Shown in pieces: positions 10,252 through 22,331 of a stretch of 64,000 nucleotides of DNA. Position numbers and translations under genes: made by a program. The notes below the pieces were generated by a model. It worked only from the letters and a program-made list of their open reading frames with translations. It did no database searches and was not told the DNA's origin. How positions within the stretch are numbered: position 1 is the first letter of the stretch; every line of letters starts with the position of its first letter. The DNA is from Alentia gelatinosa (Eukaryota > Annelida > Polychaeta > Phyllodocida > Polynoidae). Location of the stretch: contig OX465579.1 in assembly GCA_950022655.1 (NCBI GenBank), positions 179,928,303 through 179,992,302 of the forward strand, written 5' to 3'.

Positions 10252-12447
10252 GCCATGTATACGTCACACAGAGTAAGAGGTTTATAGTCTCTCCGTAACA
10301 CCAGGATAGATAGATGTCAGTATAGACCCATACGAGGTGAGGAACAAGGCGATGTATACATCACACAGAGTAAGAGGTTTATAGTCTCTCCGTAACACTG
10401 TAAGGATAGATAGATGTCAGTATAGACCCATACGAGGTGAGGTACAAGGCGATGTATACGTCACACAGAGTAAGAGGTTTATAGTCTCTCCGTAACACTG
10501 TAAGGATAGATAGATGTCAGTATAGACCCATACGAGGTGAGGTACAAGGCGATGTATACGTCACACAGAGTAAGAGGTTTATAGTCTCTCCGTAACACCA
10601 GGATAGAGAGATGTCAGTATAGACCCGTGCGAGGTGAGGAACAAGGCGATGTATACGTCACACAGAGTAAGAGGTTTATAGTCTCTCCGTAACACCAGGA
10701 GAGATAGATGTCAGTATAGACCATTACGAGGTGAGGAACAAGGCGATGTATACATCACACAGAGTAAGAGGTTTATAGTCTCTCCGTAACACCAGGAGAG
10801 ATAGATGTCAGTATAGACCTATACGAGGTGAGGAACAAGGCGATGTATACATCACACAGAGTAAGAGGTTTATAGTCTCTCCGTAACACCAGGATAGATA
10901 GATGTCAGTATAGACCCGTACGAGGTTAGGAACAAGGCGATGTATACATCACACAGAGTAAGAGGTTTATAGTCTCTCCGTAACACCAGGATAGATAGAT
11001 GTCAGCATAGACCATTACGAGGTGAGGAACAAGGCGATGTATACATCACACAGAGTAAGAGGTTTATAGTCTCTCCGTAACACCAGGAGAGATAGATGTC
11101 AGTATAGACCCGTACGAGATGAGGAACAAGGCGATGTATACGCCCCCGCAGAGTAAGAGGTTTATAGTCTCTCCCGTAACACCAGGATAGATAGATGTCA
11201 GTATAGACCCGTACGAGGTTAGGAACAAGGCGATGTATACATCACACAGAGTAAGAGGTTTATAGTCTCTCCGTAACACCAGGATAGATAGATGTCAGTA
11301 TAGACCTATACGAGGTGAGGAACAAGGCGATGTATACATCACACAGAGTAAGAGGTTTATAGTCTCTCCGTAACACCAGGATAGATAGATGTCAGTATAG
11401 ACCCGTACGAGGTTAGGAACAAGGCGATGTATACATCACACAGAGTAAGAGGTTTATAGTCTCTCCGTAACACCAGGATAGATAGATGTCAGCATAGACC
11501 CGTACGAGGTTAGAAACAAGGCCATATATACGTCACACAGAGTAAGAGGTTTATAGTCTCTCCGTAACACCAGGATAGATAGATGTCAGTATAGACCATT
11601 ACGAGGTGAGGAACAAGGCGATGTATACGTCACACAGAGTAAGAGGTTTATAGTCTCTCCGTAACACCAGGATAGATAGATGTCAGTATAGACCCGTACG
11701 AGGTTAGGAACAAGGCGATGTATACATCACACAGAGTAAGAGGTTTATAGTCTCTCCGTAACACCAGGAGAGATAGATGTCAGTATAGACCCGTACGAGA
11801 TGAGGAACAAGGCGATGTATAAGCCCCCGCAGAGTAAGAGGTTTATAGTCTCTCCCGTAACACCAGGATAGATAGATGTCAGTATAGACCCGTACGAGGT
11901 TAGGAACAAGGCGATGTATACATCACACAGAGTAAGAGGTTTATAGTCTCTCCGTAACACCAGGATAGATAGATGTCAGTATAGACCTGTACGAGGTGAG
12001 GAACAAGGCGATGTATACGTCACACAGAGTAAGAGGTTTATAGTTTCTCCATAACACCAGGATAGATAGATGTGAGTATAGACCATTACGAGGTGAGGAA
12101 CAAGGCGATGTATACATCACACAGAGTAAGAGGTTTATAGTCTCTCCGTAACACCAGGATAGATAGATGTGAGTATAGACCATTACGAGGTGAGGAACAA
12201 GGTGATGTATACGTCACACAGAGTAAGAGGTTTATAGTCTCTCCTGTAACACCAGGATAGATAGATGTCAGTATAGACCATTACGAGGTGAGGAACAAGG
12301 CGATGTATACATCACACAGAGTAAGAGGTTTATAGTCTCTCCGTAACACCAGGATAGATAGATGTGAGTATAGACCATTACGAGGTGAGGAACAAGGTGA
12401 TGTATACGTCACACAGAGTAAGAGTATAGACCCGTACGAGGTGAGGA
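10252..12447. repeat. Minisatellite, about 97 bp unit, about 23 copies
   Basis: The unit contains ATGTATACGTCACACAGAGT, AAGAGGTTTATAGTCTCTCC, GTAACACCAGGATAGATAGA and TGTCAGTATAGACC. Early copies carry ACTGTAAGG in place of ACCAGG. A two- to three-unit block with CGCCCCCGCAGAG or AAGCCCCCGCAGAG in place of CATCACACAGAG occurs at about 11064-11279 and again at 11745-11960, 681 bp (7 units) apart. The last unit is truncated. Confidence 0.96.
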
Positions 12448-12712
12448 ACCAACACCTTAAGGATAGATACCAGTGTAGCTCCTCAGGAGATAATGAACCA
12501 GGCAAGACGCGGACAGACTCGAGGTTAGGAAGCAAGGCGAAGAATTCAAGAACCTTTGTCCTCAGGTGATAGCTCAGGAAAAGTAGTAAGACAGAATGTA
12601 GTTAGTAAGGCTGTAGCGATTGCCGTTCAGGGTCTTTCGTCCTATAAGTACAGCACGATAGTGGTGGACTGAGTTTGTTGTGTTTTATCAATGTCGGTGT
12701 AGAACAGTGTGT
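12448..12712. other. Unique spacer between two arrays
   Basis: No gene or repeat was seen. The first 100 bases retain a few words of the preceding 97-bp unit (CCAACACC, GAGGTTAGGAA). Confidence 0.4.
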
Positions 12713-13306
12713 ATCATCTGTGAGAGAGTGGAGAGTGTGTCATGTGACTATCACAGTCATCTGTGAGTGAGTGGAGAGTGCGTCACGTGACTATCACAGT
12801 CATCTGTGAGTGAGTGGAGAGTGTGTCATGTGACTATCACAGTCATCTGTGAGTGAGTGGAGAGTGTGTCATGTGACTATCACAGTCATCTGTGAGTGAG
12901 TGGAGAGTGCGTCACGTGACTATCACAGTCATCTGTGAGTGAGTGGAGAGTGTGTCACGTGACTATCACAGTCATCTGTGAGTGGAGAGTGCGTCACGTG
13001 ACTATCACAGTCATCTGTGAATGAGCGGAGAGTTGGTCACGTGACTATCACAGTCATCTGTGAGAGAGCGGAGAGTGCGTCATGTGACTATCACAGTCAT
13101 CTGTGAGAGAGCGGAGAGTGTGTCACGTGACTATCACAGTCATCTGTCAGTGAGCGGAGAGTGTGTCATGTGACTATCACAGTGATCTGTGAGTGAGTGG
13201 AGAGTGTGTCATGTGACTATCACAGTCATCTGTGAGTGAGTGGAGAGTGTGTCATGTGACTATCACAGTCATCTGTGAGTGAGTGGAGAGTGTCTCATGT
13301 GACTAC
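12713..13306. repeat. Minisatellite, 43 bp unit, about 14 copies, one E-box per unit
   Basis: The unit is CATCTGTGAGTGAGTGGAGA followed by GTGTGTCATGTGACTATCACAGT. Six units carry the palindrome GTCACGTGAC (E-boxes near 12784, 12913, 12956, 12993, 13037 and 13123). The other eight have CATGTG, one CpG transition away. One unit is 6 bp shorter. GTCACGTGAC matches the USF/MITF-TFEB (CLEAR-type) consensus. Confidence 0.95.
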
Positions 13307-13664
13307 CACGGAGGTTCCTTGGTGTGGTTTATGCAACACGGTCTCCTTTGTCATCTCTATCAGAGATCTTTTTGTCGCTGGGTCCGACACCAAAACAGAA
13401 TGAGAAGTGTCTTCTATCTCTCGTGGCTGTATTTACTGAGTCCCAAGTTGAACGTAAAAAGTCGAAGAAAAAACCCAGAGAAATGGTTTGGTAATGAACA
13501 ACGTAAAACGCATGGATATCTAAACAGGGGAATGACTTGACCTCGGGGACCGATTCCTCAGTCGCATGCACAGGGGTATATTCGTTTCTCGTGACACACG
13601 GTCCCCCTGAATCCACAGAGGCACCAGAACATTCATGAAAAACACCTAGTCTCTGTGTTTTAAC
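13307..13664. other. Unique spacer, no gene recognised
   Basis: Overlapping frames of 85 codons (+, 13283-13540) and 95 codons (-, 13616-13329) have no recognisable domain and overlap each other. Confidence 0.4.
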
Positions 13665-16600
13665 TGCCCGCAGTAGTGGGAGTAGTGTAGAGAGATTGGG
13701 GGGTATATACAGTCTAAGGTATAAATGGTGAATACTGATGTGGTTTTAACTCTGTAGTAGTGGGTGTAGTGTAGAGATGGGGGGGGGGGTATATACAGTC
13801 TAAGGTATAAATGGTGAATACTGATGTGATTTTAACTCTAGTAGTGAGAGTAGTATAGAGATGGGGGGGGGGTATATACAGTCTAAGGTATAAATGGTGA
13901 ATACTGTTGTGATTTTAACTCTGTAGTAGTGGGTGTAGTATAGAGATGGGGGGGGGTATATACAGTCTAAGGTATAAATGGTGAATACTGATGTGATTTT
14001 AACTCTGTAGCAGTGGGGGTAGTGTAGAGATGGGGGGGGGGGGTATATACAGTCTAAGGTATAAATGGTGAATACTGATGTGATTTTAACTCTGTAGTAG
14101 TGGGGGTAGTGTAGAGATGGGGGGGGGGGGTTATATACAGTCTAAGGTATAAATGGTGAATACTGATGTGATTTTAACTCTGTAGTAGTGGGGGTAGTGT
14201 AGAGATGGGGGGGGGGGGTTATATACAGTCTAAGGTATAAATGGTGAATACTGATGTGATTTTAACTCTGTAGTAGTGGGAGTAGTATAGAGATGGGGGG
14301 GGGGGGGGTGTATACAGTCTAAGGTATAAATGGTGAATACTGATGTGATTTTAACTCTGTAGTAGTGAGAGTAGTATAGAGATGGGGGGGGGGGGTATAT
14401 ACAGTCTAAGGTATAAATGGTGAATACTGATGTGATTTTAACTCTGTAGTAGTGGGAGTAGTATAGAGATGGGAGGGGGATATACAGTCTAAGGTATAAA
14501 TGGTGAATACTGATGTGGTTTTAACTCTGTAGTAGGGGGAGTAGTGTAGAAATGGGAGGGGGATATACAGTCTAAGGTATAAATGGTGAATACTGATGTG
14601 GTTTTAACTCTGTAGTAGTGAGAGTAGTGTAGAGATGGGGGGGGGGGTTATATACAGTCTAAGGTATAAATGGTGAATACTGATGTGATTTTAACTCTAG
14701 TAGTGAGAGTAGTATAGAGATGGGGGGGGGGGGGGTTATATACAGTCTAAGGTATAAATGGTGAATACTGATGTGATTTTAACTCTGTAGTAGTGGGGGT
14801 AGTGTAGAGATGGGGGGGGGGGGGGTTATATACAGTCTAAGGTATAAATGGTGAATACTGATGTGATTTTAACTCTGTAGTAGTGGGGGTAGTGTAGAGA
14901 TGGGGGGGGGGGTTATATACAGTCTAAGGTATAAATGGTGAATACTGATGTGATTTTAACTCTGTAGTAGTGGGGGTAGTGTAGAGATGGGGGGGGGGGG
15001 TTATATACAGTCTAAGGTATAAATGGTGAATACTGATGTGATTTTAACTCTGTAGTAGTGGGGGTAGTGTAGAGATGGGGGGGGGGGGTTATATACAGTC
15101 TAAGGTATAAATGGTGAATACTGATGTGATTTTAACTCTGTAGTAGTGGGGGTAGTGTAGAGATGGGGGGGGGGTTATATACAGTCTAAGGTATAAATGG
15201 TGAATACTGATGTGATTTTAACTCTGTAGTAGTGGGGGTAGTGTAGAGATGGGGGGGGGGGTTATATACAGTCTAAGGTATAAATGGTGAATACTGATGT
15301 GATTTTAACTCTGTAGTAGTGGGGGTAGTGTAGAGATGGGGGGGGGGGGGTTATATACAGTCTAAGGTATAAATGGTGAATACTGATGTGATTTTAACTC
15401 TGTAGTAGTGGGGGTAGTGTAGAGATGGGGGGGGGGGGGGGGTTATATACAGTCTAAGGTATAAATGGTGAATACTGATGTGATTCTAACTCTGTAGTAG
15501 TGGGTGTAGTATAGAGATGGGGGGGGGGGGGGTTATATACAGTCTAAGGTATAAATGGTGAATACTGATGTGATTTTAACTCTGTAGTAGTGGGGGTAGT
15601 GTAGAGATGGGGGGGGGGTATATACAGTCTAAGGTATAAATGGTGAATACTGATGTGATTTTAACTCTGTAGTAGTGGGGGTAGTGTAGAGATGGGGGGG
15701 GGGGTTATATACAGTCTAAGGTATAAATGGTGAATACTGATGTGATTTTAACTCTGTAGTAGTGGGGGTAGTGTAGAGATGGGGGGGGGGGGTTATATAC
15801 AGTCTAAGGTATAAATGGTGAATACTGATGTGATTTTAACTCTGTAGTAGTGGGAGTAGTATAGAGATGGGGGGGGGGGGTATATACAGTCTAAGGTATA
15901 AATGGTGAATACTGATGTGATTTTAACTCTGTAGTAGTGAGAGTAGTATAGAGATGGGGGGGGGGTATATACAGTCTAAGGTATAAATGGTGAATACTGA
16001 TGTGATTTTAACTCTGTAGTAGTGGGAGTAGTATAGAGATGGGAGGGGGATATACAGTCTAAGGTATAAATGGTGAATACTGATGTGGTTTTAACTCTGT
16101 AGTAGGGGGAGTAGTGTAGAGATGGGAGGGGGATATACAGTCTAAGGTATAAATGGTGAATACTGATGTGGTTTTAACTCTGTAGTAGTGAGAGTAGTGT
16201 AGAGATGGGGGGGGGGGGGTTATATACAGTCTAAGGTATAAATGGTGAATACTGATGTGATTTTAACTCTAGTAGTGAGAGTAGTATAGAGATGGGGGGG
16301 GGGGGGTTATATACAGTCTAAGGTATAAATGGTGAATACTGATGTGATTTTAACTCTGTAGTAGTGGGGGTAGTGTAGAGATGGGGGGGGGGGGGGTTAT
16401 ATACAGTCTAAGGTATAAATGGTGAATACTGATGTGATTTTAACTCTGTAGTAGTGGGGGTAGTGTAGAGATGGGGGGGGGGGGTTATATACAGTCTAAG
16501 GTATAAATGGTGAATACTGATGTGATTTTAACTCTGTAGTAGTGGGGGTAGTGTAGAGATGGGGGGGGGGGGTTATATACAGTCTAAGGTATAAATGGTG

Positions 16601-17670
16601 AATACTGATGTGATTTTAACTCTGTAGTAGTGGGAGTAGTATAGAGATGGGGGGGGGGGGTATATACAGTCTAAGGTATAAATGGTGAATACTGATGTGA
16701 TTTTAACTCTGTAGTAGGGGGAGTAGTATAGATATGGGGGGGGGGTATATACAGTCTAAGGTATAAATGGTGAATACTGATGTGATTTTAACTCTGTAGT
16801 AGTGGGGGTAGTGTAGAGATGGGGGGGGGGGGGTTATATACAGTCTAAGGTATAAATGGTGAATACTGATGTGATTTTAACTCTGTAGTAGTGGGGGTAG
16901 TGTAGAGATGGGGGGGGGGGGTTATATACAGTCTAAGGTATAAATGGTGAATACTGATGTGATTTTAACTCTGTAGTAGTGGGGGTAGTGTAGAGATGGG
17001 GGGGGGGGGTATATACAGTCTAAGGTATAAATGGTGAATACTGATGTGATTTTAACTCTGTAGTAGTGGGGGTAGTGTAGAGATGGGGGGGGGGGTATAT
17101 ACAGTCTAAGGTATAAATGGTGAATACTGATGTGATTTTAACTCTGTAGTAGTGGGGGTAGTGTAGAGATGGGGGGGGGGGGTTATATACAGTCTAAGGT
17201 ATAAATGGTGAATACTGATGTGATTTTAACTCTGTAGTAGTGGGGGTAGTGTAGAGATGGGGGGGGGGGGTATATACAGTCTAAGGTATAAATGGTGAAT
17301 ACTGATGTGATTTTAACTCTGTAGTAGTGGGGGTAGTGTAGAGATGGGGGGGGGGGGGTTATATACAGTCTAAGGTATAAATGGTGAATACTGATGTGAT
17401 TTTAACTCTGTAGTAGTGGGGGTAGTGTAGAGATGGGGGGGGGGTATATACAGTCTAAGGTATAAATGGTGAATACTGATGTGATTTTAACTCTGTAGTA
17501 GTGGGAGTAGTATAGAGATGGGGGGGGGGGGGTATATACAGTCTAAGGTATAAATGGTGAATACTGATGTGATTTTAACTCTGTAGTAGGGGGAGTAGTG
17601 TAGAGATGTAGGTTTGTAGCTGGGGACTGTTAGAGATGGGGGGGGGGGGGTTTATACAGTCTAGTGTATA
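13665..17670. repeat. Poly-G minisatellite, about 87 bp unit, about 45 copies
   Basis: The unit is TATACAGTCTAAGGTATAAA, TGGTGAATACTGATGTGATT, TTAACTCTGTAGTAGTGGGG, GTAGTGTAGAGAT and a run of 8-14 G. A minority type has an interrupted run (GGGAGGGGGATATACAG). The order of variants at about 14340-14760 recurs at about 15915-16330, roughly 1570 bp (18 units) downstream, showing a large internal duplication. The last unit is degenerate. Confidence 0.97.
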
Positions 17671-18060
17671 AATGACGGAAACCTAGATCTACATGTAGAT
17701 AGATCTCTGTATTCAGGTCCCACATGTGGTGATATATTTACACACCTCCCTCACTGAGCCATGAATACGGAATACCTGCCCCCTGAATGATGCAGCCCTC
17801 CCCCGCAAGGTGGAGCCTTGGACAGTCCCGGCGACGAGGTTTTTCTGGGCCGCCATTGGTTGTTTGTTTTTTACCTCCGCTAGGGGCGTGAGGTATGAGT
17901 CGTCAGGACGTGCCACTAGGGGGCGTCCTGAACACGGGCGTCCCGGGCTGGGGCGCCACCAGTCTGGTCACGTGACTGCCGGTCTAGAGAGCTGGTCTGT
18001 TACCGGCGTGGGGAACAGACATGATGCGCGAGGGGCAGGAAACCAGCGGAGGGCCATGCG
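17671..18060. other. GC-rich unique island between arrays
   Basis: About 390 bases of unique sequence hold a reverse CCAAT word (GCCATTGG at about 17851), the CTCF-like motif at 17913-17924 and a CACGTG at about 17970. No exon could be defined. It is the only non-repetitive gap of any size between 13.7 and 18.4 kb. Confidence 0.4.
17913..17924 (+). promoter_or_regulatory. CTCF-like motif
   Basis: CCACTAGGGGGC matches the bilaterian CTCF core CCASYAGRKGGC at every position. CTCF is conserved across Bilateria and acts as a chromatin boundary factor. Occupancy cannot be judged from sequence. Confidence 0.45.
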
Positions 18061-18063
18061 TCC

Positions 18064-18415
18064 TGTCCCTGTCCCAGAGTCCCATCCTCGAGTCCCGCCG
18101 GGAGTCCCAGAGTCCTGTCCCGGAGTCCCTGTCCCGGAGTCCTGTCCCGGAGTCCCTGTCCCAGAGTCCCTGTCCCAGAGTCCCTGTCCTAGAGTCCTGT
18201 CCCGGAGTCCCTGTCCCAGAGTCCCTGTCCCGGAGTCCCTGTCCCAGAGTCCCTGTCCCAGTCCCTGTCCCAGAGTCCTGTCCCGGAGTCCCTTTCCCGG
18301 AGTCCCTGTCCCGGAGTCCCTGTCCCGGAGTCCCTGTCCCAGAGTCCTGTCCCAGAGTCCTGTCCCAGAGTCCTGTCCCAGTCCCTGTTCCAGTCCCTGT
18401 CCCGGAGTCCCTGTA
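18064..18415. repeat. Minisatellite, 14 bp unit, about 25 copies
   Basis: The unit is GAGTCCCTGTCCCR, with 13-bp variants (GAGTCCTGTCCCR). Three units make 42 bases, so frames stay open on both strands and give proline/serine-rich shadow peptides. Confidence 0.95.
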
Positions 18416-18420
18416 GATTT

Positions 18421-18985
18421 TCCGGGTTTGCCATGACAGAGTTTTAGACTCATCTGATGATTATCTATAGACTATAACAGCAGAAATAGCGTTTGTCCCC
18501 CGACTACCGTGGCGCTATCTCCCATTTCCTGGTGGATGATGACGGAACTAGTAATCACTCTGTGCCCACCACACACTGTCTCTGCCCAGTCTGATTTACT
18601 GACCACCCACTTCTCACAGGCCTGAGGCATGACGCGCTGCTCCCGGAAAAATACACGATATCAACTGGTTTCAGATACAAACGACCGTAATCCCCGAGGA
18701 CCAGACTCCATGTAATATCCGAGCCCACGCGAGGATATTGCATCGTCTGGTCAGAGGGGATTACATCAATTTGATACTCTTTGATTTTAATATAGTTAAT
18801 ATTGTATCTATCAACCACCGTTAGTCATTATTAATTACTATGCTCTAACATTTCCAAAGTTTTGAAATGCATTGATTACCCGTGAGGTGGCAGTCCTGGC
18901 GAACATGACGGTCATCGGTGTAGCTGTTATAGGACAGCTATAGTCCCGCCATCTTTCATATTTGTACTTTTAAGATACTTTTAGG
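18421..18985. other. Unique spacer, no gene recognised
   Basis: An 87-codon frame (-, 18818-18555) has no recognisable domain. No other feature is visible. Confidence 0.4.
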
Positions 18986-18989
18986 ATAC

Positions 18990-20375
18990 ACATCTCCGGT
19001 TAGTAAACACCCCGCCCGACCCTTCACATCTCCGGAGACGCCGTTCTCGGTTGTTAGTAAACACCCCGCCCGACCCTTCACATCTCCGGAGACGTCGTTC
19101 TCGGTTGTTAGTAAACACCCCGCCAGACCCTTCACATCTCCGGAGACGCCGTTCTCGGTTGTTAGTAAACACCCCGCCCGACCCTTCACATCTCCGGAGA
19201 CGCTGTTCTCGGTTGTTAGTAAACACCCCGCCCGACCCTTCACATCTCCGGAGATGTCGTTCTCGGTTGTTAGTAAACACCCCGCCCGACCCTTCACATC
19301 CCTGGAGACGTCGTTCTCGGTGGTTAGTAAACACCCCGCCCGACCCTTCACATCTCCGGAGACGTCGTTCTCGGTTGTTAGTAAACACCCCGCCCGACCC
19401 TTCACATCTCCGGAGACGTCGTTCTCGGTTGTTAGTAAACACCCCGCCCGACCCTTCACATCTCCGGAGACGCCGTTCTCGGTTGTTAGTAAACACCCCG
19501 CCCGACCCTTCACATCTCCGGAGATGTCGTTCTCGGTGGTCAGTAAACACCCCGCCCGACCCTTCACATCTCCGGAGATGTCGTTCTCGGTTGTTAGTAA
19601 ACACCCCGCCCGACCCTTCACATCCCTGGAGACGCCGTTCTCGGTGGTTAGTAAACACCCCGCCCGACCCTTCACATCTCCGGAGACGTCGTTCTCGGTG
19701 GTTAGTAAACACCCCGCCAGACCCTTCACATCTCCGGAGACGTCGTTCTCGGTGGTTAGTAAACACCCCGCCCGACCCTTCACATCTCCGGAGACGCCGT
19801 TCTCGGTTGTTAGTAAACACCCCGCCCTACCCTTCACATCTCCGGAGACGCCGTTCTCGGTGGTCAGTAAACACCCCGCCCTACCCTTCACATCTCCGGA
19901 GACCCCGTTCTCGGTGGTCAGTAAACACCCTGCCCGACCCTTCACATCTCCGGAGATGTCGTTCTCGGTTGTTAGTAAACACCCCGCCCGACCCTTCACA
20001 TCTCCGGAGACGCCGTTCTCGGTGGTCAGTAAACACCCCGCCCGACCCTTCACATCTCCGGAGATGTCGTTCTCGGTTGTTAGTAAACACCCCGCCCGAC
20101 CCTTCACATCTCCGGAGATGTCGTTCTCGGTGGTCAGTAAACACCCCGCCCGACCCTTCACATCTCCGGAGATGTCGTTCTCGGTGGTTAGTAAACACCC
20201 CGCCCGACCCTTCACATCTCCGGAGATGTCGTTCTCGGTTGTTAGTAAACACCACGCCCTACCCTTCACATCTCCGGAGATGTCGTTCTCGGTGATTAGT
20301 AAACACCCCGCCCGACCCTTCACATCTCCGGAGATGTCGTTCTCGGTGATTAGTAAACACCACGCCCTACCCCTC
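18990..20375. repeat. Minisatellite, 54 bp unit, about 26 copies, open in several frames
   Basis: The unit is TTAGTAAACACCCCGCCCGA, CCCTTCACATCTCCGGAGAC, GTCGTTCTCGGTTG. Because 54 is divisible by three and the unit has no stop in several frames, frames of 529 codons (-, 20545-18956), 414 and 402 codons (+) arise. The - frame repeats TENDISGDVKGRAGCLLT. Variable positions (GTCG/GCCG, GACG/GATG, GTTG/GGTG) change residues in each of these frames. No frame has a signal peptide or known domain. I regard it as non-coding; expression of the - strand frame is not excluded. Confidence 0.93.
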
Positions 20376-20520
20376 GCAGCTCCGGGTGACGGGGTGCCGG
20401 GTGATTTCCCGGTTGGGTGGTTCCGGTTGAGAGTTGGGTGGTTCCGGTTGAGAGTTGGGTGATTTCCCGGTTGAGAGTTGGGTGGTTCCGGTTGAGTGTT
20501 GGTGGTTCTGGGTGAACAGT
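20376..20520. repeat. Short minisatellite, about 25 bp unit, 4-5 copies
   Basis: GGTTGAGAGTTGGGTG alternates with GTTCC or ATTTCCC. It abuts the 54-bp array and supplies the N-terminal, asparagine/proline-rich end of the long - strand frame. Confidence 0.8.
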
Positions 20521-20608
20521 TTGTCTGATTGGAGCGTAACGTCAATCGAAACTCTATTAGTTCCGTCCTCTTCCGCCAGGTGATTTAGTGGCGCTGTAAC
20601 CTGCTCAA

Positions 20609-21405
20609 ACAGAGACTGCCTGTTGGGGTTTTACTGCAAGGAAATGAATAACGAGAACGTACGACGTTGTTTAACCCTGTCTGTAGGAGTGCCTATCCTT
20701 ACAGAGACTGTCTGCTGGGGTTTTACTGCAGGGAAATGAATAACGAGAACGTACGACGTTATTTAACCCTGTCTGTAGGAGTACCTATCCTTACAGAGAC
20801 TGCCTGTTGGGGTTTTACTGCAGGCAAATGAATAACGAGAACGCACGACGTTATTTAACCCTGTCTGTAGGAGTACCTATCCTTACAGAGACTGTCTGCT
20901 GGGGTTTTACTGCAGGCAAATGAATAACGAGAACGCACGACGTTATTTAACCCTGTCTGTAGGAGTACCTATCCTTACAGAGACTGTCTGTTGGGGTTTT
21001 ACTGCAGGGAAATGAATAACGAGAACGCACGACGTTATTTAACCCTGTCTGTAGGAGTACCTATCCTTACAGAGACTGTCTGCTGGGGTTTTACTGCAGG
21101 GAAATGAATAACGAGAACGTACGACGTTATTTAACCCTGTCTGTAGGAGTACCTATCCTTACAGAGACTGTCTGCTGGGGTTTTACTGCAGGGAAATGAA
21201 TAACGAGAACGTACGACGTTATTTAACCCTGTCTGTAGGAGTACCTATCCTTACAGAGACTGTCTGTTAGGTTTTACTGCAGGGAAATGAATAACGAGAA
21301 CGTACAACGTTATTTAACCCTGTCTGTAGGAGTACCTATCCTTACAGAGACTGCCTGTTGGGGTTTTACTGCAGGGAAATGAATAACGAGAACGTAATTT
21401 AACCC
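20609..21405. repeat. Minisatellite, 92 bp unit, about 9 copies
   Basis: ACAGAGACTGYCTGYTGGGG starts at about 20609, 20701, 20793, 20885, 20977, 21069, 21161, 21253 and 21343. Each unit contains AACGTACGACGTT, a small hairpin (AACGT/ACGTT). Copies are more than 95 percent alike by eye, and the last is truncated. Confidence 0.95.
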
Positions 21406-22331
21406 TTTCTGGAGGGGTGACTTTCTGTACTGTCCTCATAAAGGGGACGACCATAACAGTGATGTATGTTGTAATTCTGATACAGGTCTTATTTGGTGAG
21501 AGATAAATACCAGGGATGGGAGTAGCTGGATGATGTAGACTTTGTAGCTGCTCTGAACCTCTCACGGGTAGAGTAGGGTGAGAAAATCTGACATTTAATC
21601 TGCGAGTGAATACAACCCGAGTCTGTGAGTGAATATTATTCACAGGTGAAATGCCTGGTCTATTTCTCTTTATCATACACGTTGATATATTTAAAATTCA
21701 CAATATGTTGCCTTCTATCGCCATTAAAAGTCAGACCTGGGTACACCGAGCTGGACCATTCATCCTGGCTCTGCCGTCTCGATGACGTTTCTGGTTTCAG
21801 GACTGACGGGCGCAATCATGCAATAAATTACCTCAATACTTTTTGATGCCTACTTCGTCTCTCTCGGTGGTGTTTTAATCATAGACTGGATCGGTGAGTC
21901 GTACATGCTGGATACGAGAGACATCTTAGAATAACTGAACGGAATATTCCACACTGATAGATAACTGGGTGCATATAGACTTGAGCCTCCACAAATTACC
22001 CCAATGTTTCAGACATGGCTCACTTGGAATTCTCTTACTGCGCCTACCAAATAAGATGGGGAAAGTAATACGACATAACTCCGCGGTGCCTTTCACAGCA
22101 GTGGCGAGAGAAAGCTTTTTGAGGAATCCAAGTTATCAATCACTAAGTGATCATACCAACCTTCCTACACTAAAACAAGGAACAACTAGAAGAGGTCCTA
22201 AACTATAGTAAGATAGAGTAATGTAAGGTACTGGACGTGATGTCAACCAAACCGGACCGCTCTCGACCACGTAGATCGTCCATAAGTTGAGCTCCTTCAG
22301 AACTTTATGACGGCGCTTTAAGATGCGGCTT
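21406..22331. other. Unique stretch, no gene recognised
   Basis: Frames of 120 codons (-), 73 and 79 codons (+) show no recognisable domain or splice arrangement. Confidence 0.4.

Noticed and set aside
10252..12447. CRISPR array
   Set aside because: The units are complete tandem copies without unique spacers, and the setting is eukaryotic.
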